Shown: in pieces, positions 13,287 to 22,711 of the stretch
Numbering within the stretch: position 1 is the stretch's first letter
Layout of the letters: each line of letters starts with the position of its first letter
Origin: Streptomyces sp. TRM70350
Lineage (GTDB): Bacteria > Actinomycetota > Actinomycetes > Streptomycetales > Streptomycetaceae
DNA: 64,000 bases
Direction of reading: 5' to 3'
NCBI RefSeq assembly: GCF_019219825.1
Contig: NZ_JAHUXH010000014.1
Span: 1 to 64,000, forward strand
Position numbers and translations under genes: made by a program
Notes under the pieces: model-generated
What the model was told of the DNA's origin: nothing
The model's database searches: none
The model's input: the letters and a program-made list of their open reading frames with translations, nothing else

Positions 13287-14357
13287 TCAGCCGTACCGGC
13301 GCAGGTCGTGGAAGAAGTCGTCGATGAGGCGGAGCTCCCCCGCCCGGGCTGCTTCGTCGTACACGTACATGCCCACGGCGAGGTCGAGAACGCCGAGCCC
13401 GAACGGCGAGAAGATCACGGTCCGGTCGGCCGGCACGGTCAGCCGTCCGGTCATGACGTCGTCGAGGGTGCCGTCGAGGAAGTCGCGGTTGCCGGTGAGC
13501 TGCTCGGCCAGGTGGGGTGAGGTGTCGGCCTTCAGACAGTGGTCGACGTCGTCGACGATGTTGGCCGAGTCGAGCAGGATCTGCGGAGCGAGGTCGCGCA
13601 GGGACACGTGCAGGACCAGCGGGTGGTGCGTGAACCAGGCCGGGTCGGTGACGTGGGGCTCGCCGGCGACGGTGGCGAAGACGACCAGGTCGCAGGAACG
13701 GATCAGTTCCTCGGCGCTGTCGTGGACCGTGACCGGTGCGGTGGTGCCGGCCTGGCGCAGGTAGCCGGAGAAGCCGGCGGTGCTGTCGGCGGAGACGTCG
13801 TACATGCCGATCGTGTCGAACGTCCAGCCGGTGCCGGCCAGGAAGGTGTGGATGTAGCGGGCGATCAGACCGGTACCGAAGAATCCGACACGGGTGGGGC
13901 GGGGCCGGGTGCGGCTGAGCCAGTCGGCTGCCAGCGTGGCGGATGCCGCGGTCCTGGTCGCGCTGATGATGGAGCTCTCCAGGCAGGCGAACGGGTAGCC
14001 CGTGTCATGGTCGTTGAGGATGAGGACCGCGGACGCCCGAGGCAGGCCCGCCTGCACGTTGGCCGGGAAGCTGGAGATCCATTTCAGACCGTCCACCTGG
14101 AACGACCCGCCTATGGAGGCCGGCAGCGCGATGATGCGCGAGGCCGGGCGGTCGGGGAAGCGCAGGAAGTACGACGGGGGGTTGACCGAGTCGCCGGCGC
14201 CGTGCAGCCGGTAGGCGGCCTCGACCAGCTCCACGATCTCCTTTTCGCGTCCGCTGAGTGCTTGCTGTACCTGCGCGCCGGAGATCACCGCGAAGGTCGG
14301 CGCCGAGGACGCGTGGGAGGTGGCCCGCCCGGTGGCGGGTGACATCAGGTGGGTCAT
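13287..14357 (-). CDS. sbnB: SbnB-like dehydrogenase for 2,3-diaminopropionate synthesis
   Basis: This 356-aa protein belongs to the ornithine cyclodeaminase/mu-crystallin family. It has KWISSFPANVQAGLPRASAV in the substrate half, a Rossmann motif VGFFGTGLIARY near residue 165, and a C-terminal PFGLGVLDLAVG. SbnB oxidatively cleaves the SbnA product with NAD+ to give DAP, 2-oxoglutarate and NADH. The ATG at 14357 overlaps the stop of the oxygenase gene (ATGA at 14354-14357), so the two are translationally coupled. The first about 15 residues are Ser/Thr-rich and not conserved. Confidence 0.88.
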   Translation of the reverse strand: MTHLMSPATGRATSHASSAPTFAVISGAQVQQALSGREKEIVELVEAAYRLHGAGDSVNPPSYFLRFPDRPASRIIALPASIGGSFQVDGLKWISSFPANVQAGLPRASAVLILNDHDTGYPFACLESSIISATRTAASATLAADWLSRTRPRPTRVGFFGTGLIARYIHTFLAGTGWTFDTIGMYDVSADSTAGFSGYLRQAGTTAPVTVHDSAEELIRSCDLVVFATVAGEPHVTDPAWFTHHPLVLHVSLRDLAPQILLDSANIVDDVDHCLKADTSPHLAEQLTGNRDFLDGTLDDVMTGRLTVPADRTVIFSPFGLGVLDLAVGMYVYDEAARAGELRLIDDFFHDLRRYG

Positions 14358-15358
14358 CGCCGGCTCGCCTCCGGCTGGGGGCAGCGGTCGGCCAGGCGCC
14401 GGGGCTCGGCCATGGCGACCAGCACCTCGCGCTCCCCGGTGAAGGCCTCTCTGCTGTGCGCGGTACGGATGTTGTCGACGAGCATCAGATCGCCGGGCTG
14501 CCAGGGCTCGCGCCGGGTGTGCTCCTCGTAGACGGTGTTGAGCAGGCGGACGATGTCCTCGCTGATCTCGGTGCCGTCGCCGAAGCGGGTGTTGAACGGC
14601 AGTCCGTCCTCGCCGTAGACGTCCAGCAGGTACTCGCGCACCTCGGGGGCGAGCGTCCACTCGTTGAGGAACGCGATCTGGTTGAACCAGCAGCGCCGGC
14701 CGGTGACCGGGTGCCGTACGACGGCGCTGCGGCGCTGGCGGGTGTGCAGTGAGCCGTCGGGCCGCCAGGTGAAGTCGATGGCCTGGGCGCGGCAGTAGCG
14801 TTCGATGGCGGCGCGGTCGTCGGTGCCGAACGACTCCGTCAGGGAGGCCCCGATCTCGTCGTTGTAGCTGCGGGTCAGCAGCCAGCCCTCGCGCTCGAAC
14901 CGGTCGCTGAGCTCGGTGGGCAGGGCCTGCAGCACCTGTTCCGCGTCGGCCACCGCCGTCGCACCGCCCTGGCTGGGCGCGGTCAGGCACGCGAACAGCA
15001 TCAGGCCGGGAACCTCCAGCGTGTAGCTGAGCTCGTGGTGCATGCACATCGGCTGGTTGGCCGGCCACGTGGTCGAGGAGTAGACCCCGCGGCCGTGGCT
15101 CTGACGGGGGGCGAATGCCTCCCTCTCCGTCATCAGATCGTCGGACAGGGCCGCGAAGACGGCACCGGTCTGATCCGCGTCCCGCAGGTCCAGGCCACGG
15201 ACGAGCAGCACGCCGTGCTGGTCGACGTGTGCGCGCAGCGCGTCGCGGTGCCGGGCGGCCCAGCTCGCCGCATCGCCGGGGGACTCGGCATGCAGGACCG
15301 CAGGCCGGTCCGGCCGCAGCTTCAGGTCGAGCAGGGGTGTCAGGGGCGAGGACGACAT
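14354..15358 (-). CDS. SyrP/TauD-like Fe(II)/2-oxoglutarate-dependent oxygenase
   Basis: This 334-aa protein is of the TauD/TfdA superfamily. The facial triad is visible as H-x-E in CMHHELSYTLEVPG (about residue 110) and the distal His in DNIRTAHSREAF (about residue 305), with a following Arg in AMAEPRR for 2-oxoglutarate. The GGATAVADAEQVL segment is typical of SyrP-type enzymes that beta-hydroxylate aspartate or related residues on a peptidyl carrier. Lying between the NRPS and sbnB, it probably hydroxylates carrier-bound DAP or another residue (inference). I chose the ATG at 15358 with AAGGAA upstream; an earlier start at 15406 has no ribosome site. Confidence 0.82.
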   Translation of the reverse strand: MSSSPLTPLLDLKLRPDRPAVLHAESPGDAASWAARHRDALRAHVDQHGVLLVRGLDLRDADQTGAVFAALSDDLMTEREAFAPRQSHGRGVYSSTTWPANQPMCMHHELSYTLEVPGLMLFACLTAPSQGGATAVADAEQVLQALPTELSDRFEREGWLLTRSYNDEIGASLTESFGTDDRAAIERYCRAQAIDFTWRPDGSLHTRQRRSAVVRHPVTGRRCWFNQIAFLNEWTLAPEVREYLLDVYGEDGLPFNTRFGDGTEISEDIVRLLNTVYEEHTRREPWQPGDLMLVDNIRTAHSREAFTGEREVLVAMAEPRRLADRCPQPEASRR

Positions 15359-15425
15359 CTCGGTTTCCTTTCGGTTGTCCCGCTGAAGGCTCTGGCGGCT
15401 GAACACAGGGGTGATCGTTGGATGC

Positions 15426-18400
15426 TCACGAGGCGGCCAGTGGTTCGGTGGCGCCCAGGACGGCCCGCGCGGCTTCGGCCGGACGGGTGCGCAGGAAGTA
15501 GTGGCCGCCGTCGGCGAGTTCGTGCAGGTCCACGTGGTCGGCCAGGAGCTGCCAGTCGCGGTGGCGGTCGGCGAATCCGGCCGTGTTCGGGTCGTCCGCG
15601 GCGACGACCACGGTGACCGGCGCCGACAACTTCACCGGCCACGGGCTCTCCAGGGCGTCGGCGAAATAGCGGTGGGCGGACGCGCAGTCGTGCCGGTAGG
15701 CGGCACCGACGTGCTCGGCGTGCTCGGCGTTCAGCTCCGCGAGTTCCGGGTAGCCGCCGTCGCCGACGAGTCGGGCGGCGATCTCGGCGTTGCTGCGGCG
15801 TGTCAGCTCCGTGAGGCCGGCGCGCCGGTCGGCGGCGGTGCCGAGCAGCTGTGCGGCGAGGAACACCCGCGGGACGTCCACGCCGAGCTCCCGCAGCTCT
15901 CTGGCCGTCGCCACGGCGGGCGCGGTACCCGACGAATGGCCCCAGATCATGACCCTGGTCAGGCCCCGTTCGGCGATCTCGGCGGCGACCCGCTGCGCCA
16001 CCTGCCCGATGGTGGCGAACGGCTCGCCCTGGGCGGCCGGGTCGTGACCGGGCAGATCGACGGCGTACACCGCGAGCCCGCTGCCCGCCAAGGCGCCGGC
16101 CATCGGCTGGTAGTTGACCGCGTTGCCGCCCGCGTAGGGGAAGCACACCAGTGCGCAGTCCGGCGCCCCGCCAGTCCCGCCCGACAGCGGCTGGAGCAGC
16201 TCCGGGCGGTGCCGGGAGCCGCCGTCGAGGAGCGCGGCCAGGTCTGCCAGGACCGGGTGCCGGGTGATGTCCTTCAGGGACACGGCGCGGTCCAGGGCGA
16301 GAGTGAGCTTCACCGCCGTGAGGGAGGTGCCACCGGAGTCGAAGAAGTGGTCCGTACGGCCGATCTGTTGTTCGGGGACGCCCAGCAGTTCGGCCCAGAC
16401 GGCCGCCAGCTTTCGCTCGGTCGGGGTGAGCGGGGCGCGGTCGTGGTCCTGACCGGCGTCGTTCTCCGTCGGTGCCGCCGTCTGTTCGGCCAGCGCGGTC
16501 AGGGCCTTCCTGTCGACCTTGCCGTTGGCGGTCAGCGGCAGGCTGGGCTGCCAGTGGAAGGCCGAGGGGACCATGTAGGCGGGCAGTACGGCGGCCAGCG
16601 CCTCGCGCAGGACGTCCGTCTCCTGGCGCTCGCCCGTGCAGAAGGCGATGAGGTGCTTGCTGTGGCCGGCCCGTTCGGCGATGACGACCGCGGCGTCCCG
16701 CACCCCGGCCACCCGCAGCAGGGCGTTCTCGATCTCGCCGATTTCGATGCGGAATCCGCGGATCTTGACCTGGTTGTCGCGGCGGCCGAGGAACTCCAGT
16801 CTGCCGCCCGGGTGCCAGCGCCCCCAGTCGCCGCCCAGATAGAGCCGTTCACCCGGTCGGTACGGGTCCTCGCGATAGGCCTCACGGGTCCGTTCGGGAT
16901 CGTTGATGTATCCGCGCCCCACGCAGACACCGGAGAACGCGATCAGTCCCGGGGCGCCGAGCGGCACCAGTGACAGATGCTCGTCGACGACGTACACACG
17001 CACGTTGTTGACCGCGCGCCCCAGCAGGACCCGCTCGGGCACCTTGTCCATGACCTCGTGGTTGGTGTCGTCCGACGTCTCGGTCAGTCCATAGGCGTTG
17101 ACGAGCCTGATGCCGGGCCGGATCGCGAACCAGCGCTGGACCAGCTCCCGCTTGAGGGCCTCACCGGTGACCGACACGCAGCGCAGGTCCGGCAGTGCGC
17201 GGGGATGCCGCTCCAGATACGAGACCACGACCTCCAGGTAGGAGGGCACCACCTGGACGACACCGGCCCGGCCGCGGACGATCGTGTCGAGGAACTGCTC
17301 CACGTCGACGACCGACTCCTGCCCGACGAGCAGGGTCTGCCCGCCCACCAGCAGCGCGGACACCAACTGCCACAGCGAGATGTCGAAGCACTGCGGGGCT
17401 GTCTGCGCCACCACGCGCCCCTCGGCGATCCCCAAGTCGCCGATCTTGGCGAAGAGATGGTTGAGCATGCCGGCGTGCTCGCACATCGCTCCCTTCGGCT
17501 CGCCGGTGGAACCGGAGGTGAAGTAGATGTAGGCCAGCTGATCGCCGGCGACCTGCACCCCGACGTCCGTGTCGGGGTGCTGCTGTGCGTACGCCTTCTC
17601 GATCAGCAGCACCCCGGCCTCCGGCAGGGTGGCCAGGGCCTGGTCGAGGGTGTGGGTGCTGCCGGATTCCGTGAGCACCAGCCGGCAGCCTGCGCGCGAC
17701 AGCATGGCCGCGATACGGCCGGCCGGGAAGTGCGGCTCGATCGGCAGGTACACGCCGCCCGCCTTGAACACCGCCAACGTCGCGGCCAGCCAGTCGAGGT
17801 TGCGTTCGGTGACGACCGCGACCACGTCTTCCCGGCCCAGCCCCTCCTCCAGCAACGCCCGCGCCAACTGGTTCGCGCGCGCGTTGAGTTCCCCGTACGT
17901 CCATGAGCGGTCGCCGTGCACCGCCGCCACCCGGTCCGGGTGGGCCCGTACGCGCTGCTCGAACAGCTCGTGCGCCCGCCTGTCCGGCAGCGGCCGGCGG
18001 GGCCCGGCCAGCCCTTCGAGCTGCTCGTCCACCTCCTCGGCCGACAGCAGGCTCTGCCGCGTGTGGTCGGCGTCGACACCGGCCGCCATCAACCGCAGTG
18101 CGGCCACGTGATAGCCGCCGATGCGGGCCGCGCACTCGGCGTCCAGTACCTGCGTGCGGTAGCGCAGCCGCACCACCGGCCGACCGTCACGGTCGCACCA
18201 GCCCACTCCCAGCACGGCGTCGCCGACCAGCCCGCCGTCGGTCCCCGCCGGATCGCACACCACCTCGTACGACGGCCCGGCCACGCCCAGTTCCCGACGC
18301 AGCTCGTCCACGGGGAAATGCCGGTGCGCCAGCAGCTCCGCCTCGACGCGACGGGCGTTCGACACCAGGTCGCGCCACGACCCGGGGCCGACCGTCAGGC

Positions 18401-18692
18401 GGCACGGCAGCGGGCCGCCCCGGCCCCCGGCGACGTACCCCGTCACGACCTCCTGCTCACCGGACAACGCGGCCAGCACCTTGGCATGCGCGGCCAACAG
18501 CACCGCGCTCAACGGCACGTCGAGCTCCCGTAGCAGCCCGCGTACCGCGTCGCTCACGTGGTCCGGCACCGCCGCCTCGTACTCGGCCACTCCCGTCACC
18601 GGTTCCCGAACCCACCGTGGCACCGCGGTGAAACCACCAGCGGTCAGCACACGGCTCCAGAACTCCCGGTCCGTGTTCAGGCGTGCTCCCAT
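15426..18692 (-). CDS. NRPS: partial C-like domain, A, PCP, thioesterase
   Basis: The protein has 1088 aa. Residues 1-210 look like the C-terminal half of a condensation domain and lack HHxxxDG. The A domain (about 230-720) has YIYFTSGSTGEPKG near 388 and NAYGLTET near 532. Its specificity-pocket residues, aligned by eye to GrsA, read about D-I-W-Q-V-V-A-D-D, with an acidic pair at the 330/331 positions. That suggests a basic side chain and resembles codes published for diaminobutyrate. The PCP has DSGGTSLTAVK near 784. The terminal TE has GHSSG near 916, Asp and a final GGHYFL histidine, and resembles type II thioesterases. The gene lies 13 bases after the Pls-like gene. The likely substrate is DAP from SbnA/SbnB. 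Confidence 0.88.
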   Translation of the reverse strand: MGARLNTDREFWSRVLTAGGFTAVPRWVREPVTGVAEYEAAVPDHVSDAVRGLLRELDVPLSAVLLAAHAKVLAALSGEQEVVTGYVAGGRGGPLPCRLTVGPGSWRDLVSNARRVEAELLAHRHFPVDELRRELGVAGPSYEVVCDPAGTDGGLVGDAVLGVGWCDRDGRPVVRLRYRTQVLDAECAARIGGYHVAALRLMAAGVDADHTRQSLLSAEEVDEQLEGLAGPRRPLPDRRAHELFEQRVRAHPDRVAAVHGDRSWTYGELNARANQLARALLEEGLGREDVVAVVTERNLDWLAATLAVFKAGGVYLPIEPHFPAGRIAAMLSRAGCRLVLTESGSTHTLDQALATLPEAGVLLIEKAYAQQHPDTDVGVQVAGDQLAYIYFTSGSTGEPKGAMCEHAGMLNHLFAKIGDLGIAEGRVVAQTAPQCFDISLWQLVSALLVGGQTLLVGQESVVDVEQFLDTIVRGRAGVVQVVPSYLEVVVSYLERHPRALPDLRCVSVTGEALKRELVQRWFAIRPGIRLVNAYGLTETSDDTNHEVMDKVPERVLLGRAVNNVRVYVVDEHLSLVPLGAPGLIAFSGVCVGRGYINDPERTREAYREDPYRPGERLYLGGDWGRWHPGGRLEFLGRRDNQVKIRGFRIEIGEIENALLRVAGVRDAAVVIAERAGHSKHLIAFCTGERQETDVLREALAAVLPAYMVPSAFHWQPSLPLTANGKVDRKALTALAEQTAAPTENDAGQDHDRAPLTPTERKLAAVWAELLGVPEQQIGRTDHFFDSGGTSLTAVKLTLALDRAVSLKDITRHPVLADLAALLDGGSRHRPELLQPLSGGTGGAPDCALVCFPYAGGNAVNYQPMAGALAGSGLAVYAVDLPGHDPAAQGEPFATIGQVAQRVAAEIAERGLTRVMIWGHSSGTAPAVATARELRELGVDVPRVFLAAQLLGTAADRRAGLTELTRRSNAEIAARLVGDGGYPELAELNAEHAEHVGAAYRHDCASAHRYFADALESPWPVKLSAPVTVVVAADDPNTAGFADRHRDWQLLADHVDLHELADGGHYFLRTRPAEAARAVLGATEPLAAS

Positions 18693-18705
18693 GGAACGGC
18701 CCTCC

Positions 18706-21246
18706 TCAGCTCAGAGTCGTCACGGCGTCGTCGGCGGAGGACCTCGGCGTCGCATCCGGCATGTCGGCGGCGGGGTTTCCACCCCACCGCGCGTTCGGGG
18801 GGACCTCCTCGCCTTTCATGAGAAAGGAATCGGGTGCCAGCACGGCGCCGTCACCCATCGTCACGCCGTAATGCACATGGGCGGAGACGCCGAGGGTGCA
18901 GCGCGCTCCGAGTGTGCTGCGGTCGGACTTGAAGGTGCCGTCCTCCTGCGAGTGGCACTGGATTTTGCTCCCGGCGTTGAGGGTGCATTCGTCCCCGATG
19001 GTGGTGAGGGTCCGCTCCGTCAGATAGCAGCCGTCGTCAAACACTCTGCTGCCGATGCGCACGCCCAGCATCCGCCAGATCAGGCTTTTGAAGGGGGTTC
19101 CGTTGTAGATGTCGAGGTGCTCGTCCGGAACCTTCCACAGGCGCTCGTGCCACCAGAAGTACGGGTCGTAGATGGAGCACAACCGGGGGCGCAGGGAACG
19201 GAATGACGTGATGCAGCGTTCCAGCAGGATGTAGTAAAGGGTGGAGAAGCCGAGCGTGAACGCGAGATACGCGGCGATCACCACGTGCCCGAGCACGCCG
19301 TACACGTCGATGGAGGCGAGCGCGAGCATCGTCAGCGCAAAGGTGTGCAGCCACCGCACGAACAGCATCAAGGCCATCGAGCGAAGGTTGTAGCGGTTCT
19401 TCGCGGCGAGCCGGCGGCGCAGCCGCTCCCCGGTCCTGAGGTCGTCGAACCGTGAGTCGCGCTCGACCGACCGCGGAATCTCGAAGCAGGGTGAGCCCAG
19501 GAGCCCCACCCCATTGCGGACTTCACCGTGAAGGGGAACCATGACCTTCGTCGCCAGCAGGCAGTTGTCACCTGTCCTGGCGCCCACGGGGTAAGCGATG
19601 TTGTTGCCGAGGAAGTTGTGCGACCCGATCGACGCCCGGGATACCCGGAAGGACGTGCTGGAGTATTCCGCGTTCATGATGGAGAGCCCATCGGCCACCA
19701 TCGTTCCCCTGCCGACAGTCACCAGATAGGGACTCTCGTGCTGCACTTCGGTGCCGAAGTTCGACCCGGTCTGCTCGACCCGCGACAAGTCGTAGCCGAG
19801 ACCCTTCAGGTAGTACACGACGTAGGAACTGTCACCGAACAGCCACGCGAAGAACTTGATGTTCGTCATGCGCGCCATGGCCCGGTGCACCGAGTAGTGG
19901 AATCCGCAGAGCGGATACACCTTGTCGGGCTCGATGACCAGGTTCAGCAGGCGCGGAACGGTGTACAGCGCGACGAGGCCTGCGACGACGGACCCGAAGA
20001 ACAGCACGAGTGACACCACCAGCGCGTCACTGATCAGCCGCTCCGCCGCGAGTCCGGCCGTCTCCGGCGCAAGGTGGTTGCCGATGGCCGGGACTTCCTC
20101 GAACAGCATGTAGGTTCCGCCGACGGCCAGCGGTAAGTACAGGAAGAACAGCTGGAGCAGGGTCATCAGGCCGTACGAGGCCCGGCGCCAGGTGCCGCAT
20201 CGCGTCGGCGCCACCCTCACGTAGTCGATCTCCGTGGGCTGTGCCGGGGATCCGTGCCAGTGCTCGCCGTCCGGGACCGCCTGGCCGCGGTACAGGGCGG
20301 ACGAGTGGCCGAGCTGTGTTCCGTCGCCCATCCGCGTGTCGATGTCCAGGACGGTCTTCTCGCCGATGAACACATCACGGCCGAGCGTGACCGGGCCGGT
20401 CTGGATGCGCCCGGCGTGTGCGCGGTAGCAGAGGAAGAACGAGTCCTTGCGGATCACCGTGCCGGCGCCGATCGTGAGCAGGTCGGTGCAGACCGGGAGG
20501 GAGTGGGACAGGATCGTGACCCCCTTGCCGATACGCGCGCCGAGTGCCCGCAGATACAGCGGGTACAGGGGATTGCCCACGAACAACAGCACCGGATTGG
20601 CGTGGAGCAGTACCTTGACAAGCCAGAAGCGCAGGTACGTCAGACTCCAGACCGGGAACTCGCACGGTTTCCAGCGGCCGACGAGAATCCATTTGGCGAC
20701 GACCGGGAACGCGCACAGCGCTACGAAGCCGACGCCCCCGAAGAGCAGCGACCGTAGATAGATGTCGGCCGCACCTGATCCTGCGGCGACCCATGTGAAT
20801 CCCCGGGCAGCCACCATTCCCGCGGCGGCGGAATACCCCAGGAACATCGACAACTGAAGGATTCCGCAGAGAACGTATGTCAGCCGGCTCGTCGACGTCA
20901 CCGGCGACGGTGACGTCACGTGCGAGGGCGACTTCGGGAGAGAGCAGTCCGCGGAGGCGGGAGGCGTGGCCGCGAGAGCTGCCGCCAGGCTTCGGATCGT
21001 GGAGTACCGGTAGATGTCCTTCATGGACGCCGACGGCAGATCCGGTCTCCGTCTGAGCCTTGCGCAGAACTGGGCCATGACCAAAGAGTTGGCACCCAAG
21101 TCGTCGAAGAAATGCCGGTCGACCGGAACATGGTCGACGCGTATGACGGCGGCCAGGACCTGAGCGAGTTCACTCTCGGTGTCCGTACTCCGGTCGACAA
21201 TCCCTTGGTCCAGCCCGGTTATATCGACCTCGGAAGACTGCTCCAC
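18706..21246 (-). CDS. Pls/PosA-like membrane polyamino-acid synthetase lacking an A domain (PCP + TM/C tandem)
   Basis: This 846-aa protein begins with a carrier domain (DDLGANSLVM, phosphopantetheine Ser near residue 52). A long membrane region follows with about six hydrophobic segments interleaved with left-handed-beta-helix, acyltransferase-like domains (GKGVTILSHSLP, GSHNFLGNNIAYP, LGVSAHVHYGVTMGDGAVL). This is the C-terminal architecture of epsilon-poly-L-lysine synthetase (Pls), where membrane-tethered tandem domains condense carrier-bound amino acids. Normal Pls proteins have about 1,300 aa with an N-terminal A domain, which is missing here. The next gene supplies an A-PCP-TE protein, implying loading in trans. 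The GTG at 21246 is fixed by AAGGAGG at 21254-21260. It is the first gene of the DAP operon. Confidence 0.82.
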   Translation of the reverse strand: MEQSSEVDITGLDQGIVDRSTDTESELAQVLAAVIRVDHVPVDRHFFDDLGANSLVMAQFCARLRRRPDLPSASMKDIYRYSTIRSLAAALAATPPASADCSLPKSPSHVTSPSPVTSTSRLTYVLCGILQLSMFLGYSAAAGMVAARGFTWVAAGSGAADIYLRSLLFGGVGFVALCAFPVVAKWILVGRWKPCEFPVWSLTYLRFWLVKVLLHANPVLLFVGNPLYPLYLRALGARIGKGVTILSHSLPVCTDLLTIGAGTVIRKDSFFLCYRAHAGRIQTGPVTLGRDVFIGEKTVLDIDTRMGDGTQLGHSSALYRGQAVPDGEHWHGSPAQPTEIDYVRVAPTRCGTWRRASYGLMTLLQLFFLYLPLAVGGTYMLFEEVPAIGNHLAPETAGLAAERLISDALVVSLVLFFGSVVAGLVALYTVPRLLNLVIEPDKVYPLCGFHYSVHRAMARMTNIKFFAWLFGDSSYVVYYLKGLGYDLSRVEQTGSNFGTEVQHESPYLVTVGRGTMVADGLSIMNAEYSSTSFRVSRASIGSHNFLGNNIAYPVGARTGDNCLLATKVMVPLHGEVRNGVGLLGSPCFEIPRSVERDSRFDDLRTGERLRRRLAAKNRYNLRSMALMLFVRWLHTFALTMLALASIDVYGVLGHVVIAAYLAFTLGFSTLYYILLERCITSFRSLRPRLCSIYDPYFWWHERLWKVPDEHLDIYNGTPFKSLIWRMLGVRIGSRVFDDGCYLTERTLTTIGDECTLNAGSKIQCHSQEDGTFKSDRSTLGARCTLGVSAHVHYGVTMGDGAVLAPDSFLMKGEEVPPNARWGGNPAADMPDATPRSSADDAVTTLS

Positions 21247-21615
21247 CGTGCGACCTCCTTGAAGACGCTTCGACAACCTGCGGCCACGCATGGCCGGCCC
21301 GGTGTCCTCGCGCTCCGGGAAAAGCTCGACCGAGCGATTGGAAGGCACGAGGGTGCGTTCTTTCCTGATCACGAACCGTGGGTTTCAGTTTCGGTCGGCT
21401 ACCGAGAGGTCGCCAGTCCGAACGGAGCGCAACGTAAGGCGGGAACGCTCGATGGGCTTTGTCTGCCTTGGTTTCTCCACACGGCTGGGGTGAGTGACGG
21501 TTCACCCGTACGGGCCACCCTCGGCCACGCTCACGACTGCCGGGCACCCCTCGCCGCCGACAGCTTCCGGGCGACGCCGGACGGCCTGGGCAGCACCGGG
21601 GACTGGAACATGCAT
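21247..21615. promoter_or_regulatory. Upstream region of the DAP/Pls operon
   Basis: No supportable gene is present. It holds the ribosome site of the Pls-like gene and presumably its promoter. Several ORFs on both strands lack recognisable content. I see no strong palindrome. Confidence 0.4.
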
Positions 21616-21649
21616 GTGGGGCGGGCGACCCTCAGGTCACCCGCCCCAC
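21616..21649. terminator. Strong hairpin at the boundary between biosynthetic and core genes
   Basis: GTGGGGCGGGCGACC-CTCA-GGTCACCCGCCCCAC pairs over 15 bp with one mismatch. It lies 44 bases beyond the stop of the minus-strand DUF5324 gene, so it probably ends that transcript. It also marks the edge of the core block. A 13-bp direct repeat (CAGTTGTGACGGC) follows at about 21649-21678. Confidence 0.75.
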
Positions 21650-21692
21650 AGTTGTGACGGCCCCGCAGTTGTGACGGCGATCCGGCTCGGCC

Positions 21693-22394
21693 TCAGTCGC
21701 GGTCGTCGCGGTGCGAGGCCTCCTCCTCGGCCTCCTTGGCCTGTACCTCGGGGTCGAGTACGGACTGGCCGCTGCCGTCCACCGACGTGAGCCGACCGGA
21801 CTCGGAGACCTCGGTCGCGGCGGGGGGCTCGACCAGCCAGTCGGGGTTGGCCTGCTTGTCCCACCACTTCCAGGCGGCGAAGGCACCGCCCGCGAGGACG
21901 CCGAGGACGGCCAGCACCTTCACGGCCCGGCCGGCCTTCGCCCGGCGCTCGTGCTTGCGGACGAGCTTGTGGATCTCCTCGGGCGAGACCTGGCCGCGCA
22001 GCGCGGCCAGCACGGCGGCGCCCCGGGCCGCGGCCTCGTCCTTGACGGGCCCGGCCACGGCCGCTGCCTGCTCGATCCTCGGCCGGGAGTACTGGGCGGC
22101 CTGCCGCGCGGCTTCGCGGGCGCGGAAGGCGGCCTCCTGGGCGGCGTGGTCGACCTTCGGCGGCACATGGGTGCGGGCCTGCTCCAGGCGCGGCGCGAGA
22201 TGCGACGCGTACTGGACGCGGGCCTGTCCGGCGGCCTGCGACACCCTGGGCGCGAGCCGTACGCGTGCCTCGTGTGCGTAGTGCGCGGCCCGGTCCTTGG
22301 CCGTGTCGGCGTAGGGCGCCACCACTTCCGCGGCGTGCAGCACGCTGCCCTTCGCCGAGCCGGTCGCGGCGCGCACGCTGTCGATGCGGGTCAC
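21693..22394 (-). CDS. DUF5324-family protein with a single transmembrane segment
   Basis: This 233-aa protein is conserved in Streptomyces beside the oriC-proximal peptidyl-prolyl isomerase gene. It starts MTRIDSVRAATGSAKGSVLH and has a long Ala/Arg/Glu-rich amphipathic helical region to about residue 150, a basic patch (RKHERRAKAGRAVK), then one membrane helix (LAVLGVLAGGAFAAWKWW). An acidic tail ends in EAEEEASHRDDRD. The function is unknown; the layout suggests a membrane-anchored coiled-coil protein. It is divergent from the isomerase gene. Confidence 0.82.
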   Translation of the reverse strand: MTRIDSVRAATGSAKGSVLHAAEVVAPYADTAKDRAAHYAHEARVRLAPRVSQAAGQARVQYASHLAPRLEQARTHVPPKVDHAAQEAAFRAREAARQAAQYSRPRIEQAAAVAGPVKDEAAARGAAVLAALRGQVSPEEIHKLVRKHERRAKAGRAVKVLAVLGVLAGGAFAAWKWWDKQANPDWLVEPPAATEVSESGRLTSVDGSGQSVLDPEVQAKEAEEEASHRDDRD

Positions 22395-22711
22395 GGGATC
22401 CTCCTCCTCGGTGGCGTACGGTATTTCGACTTTCCACCCTTTTACGGATCATGCCTGCCGGAGAGCGATGTGGCATGTGAGGGTGGGCATCCGGGTCACG
22501 GGTGCGGTGCAATAGCGGATGAATACGGGGCAACAGGAGCTTGTCGTCGACAATGCCACGGATCGGCGCCCCGCGCCTGCGTCCCCCGACGACTCGTCCG
22601 GATTTCCGCAGGCGATACGCCCGGATACACGCATGTCAGCGGCGTCGGACGACGCCGGGCGTGGACCGTGCGAGGATCGTGGAGTCACAGGAAGACAACG
22701 GAAGGCAGATC
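22395..22711. promoter_or_regulatory. Divergent promoter region between the DUF5324 gene and the isomerase gene
   Basis: The 317 bases contain no convincing gene. A short inverted repeat GGCGTC-GGAC-GACGCC lies near 22641-22656. The ribosome site GGAAGG of the isomerase gene is at the right end. Confidence 0.4.
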
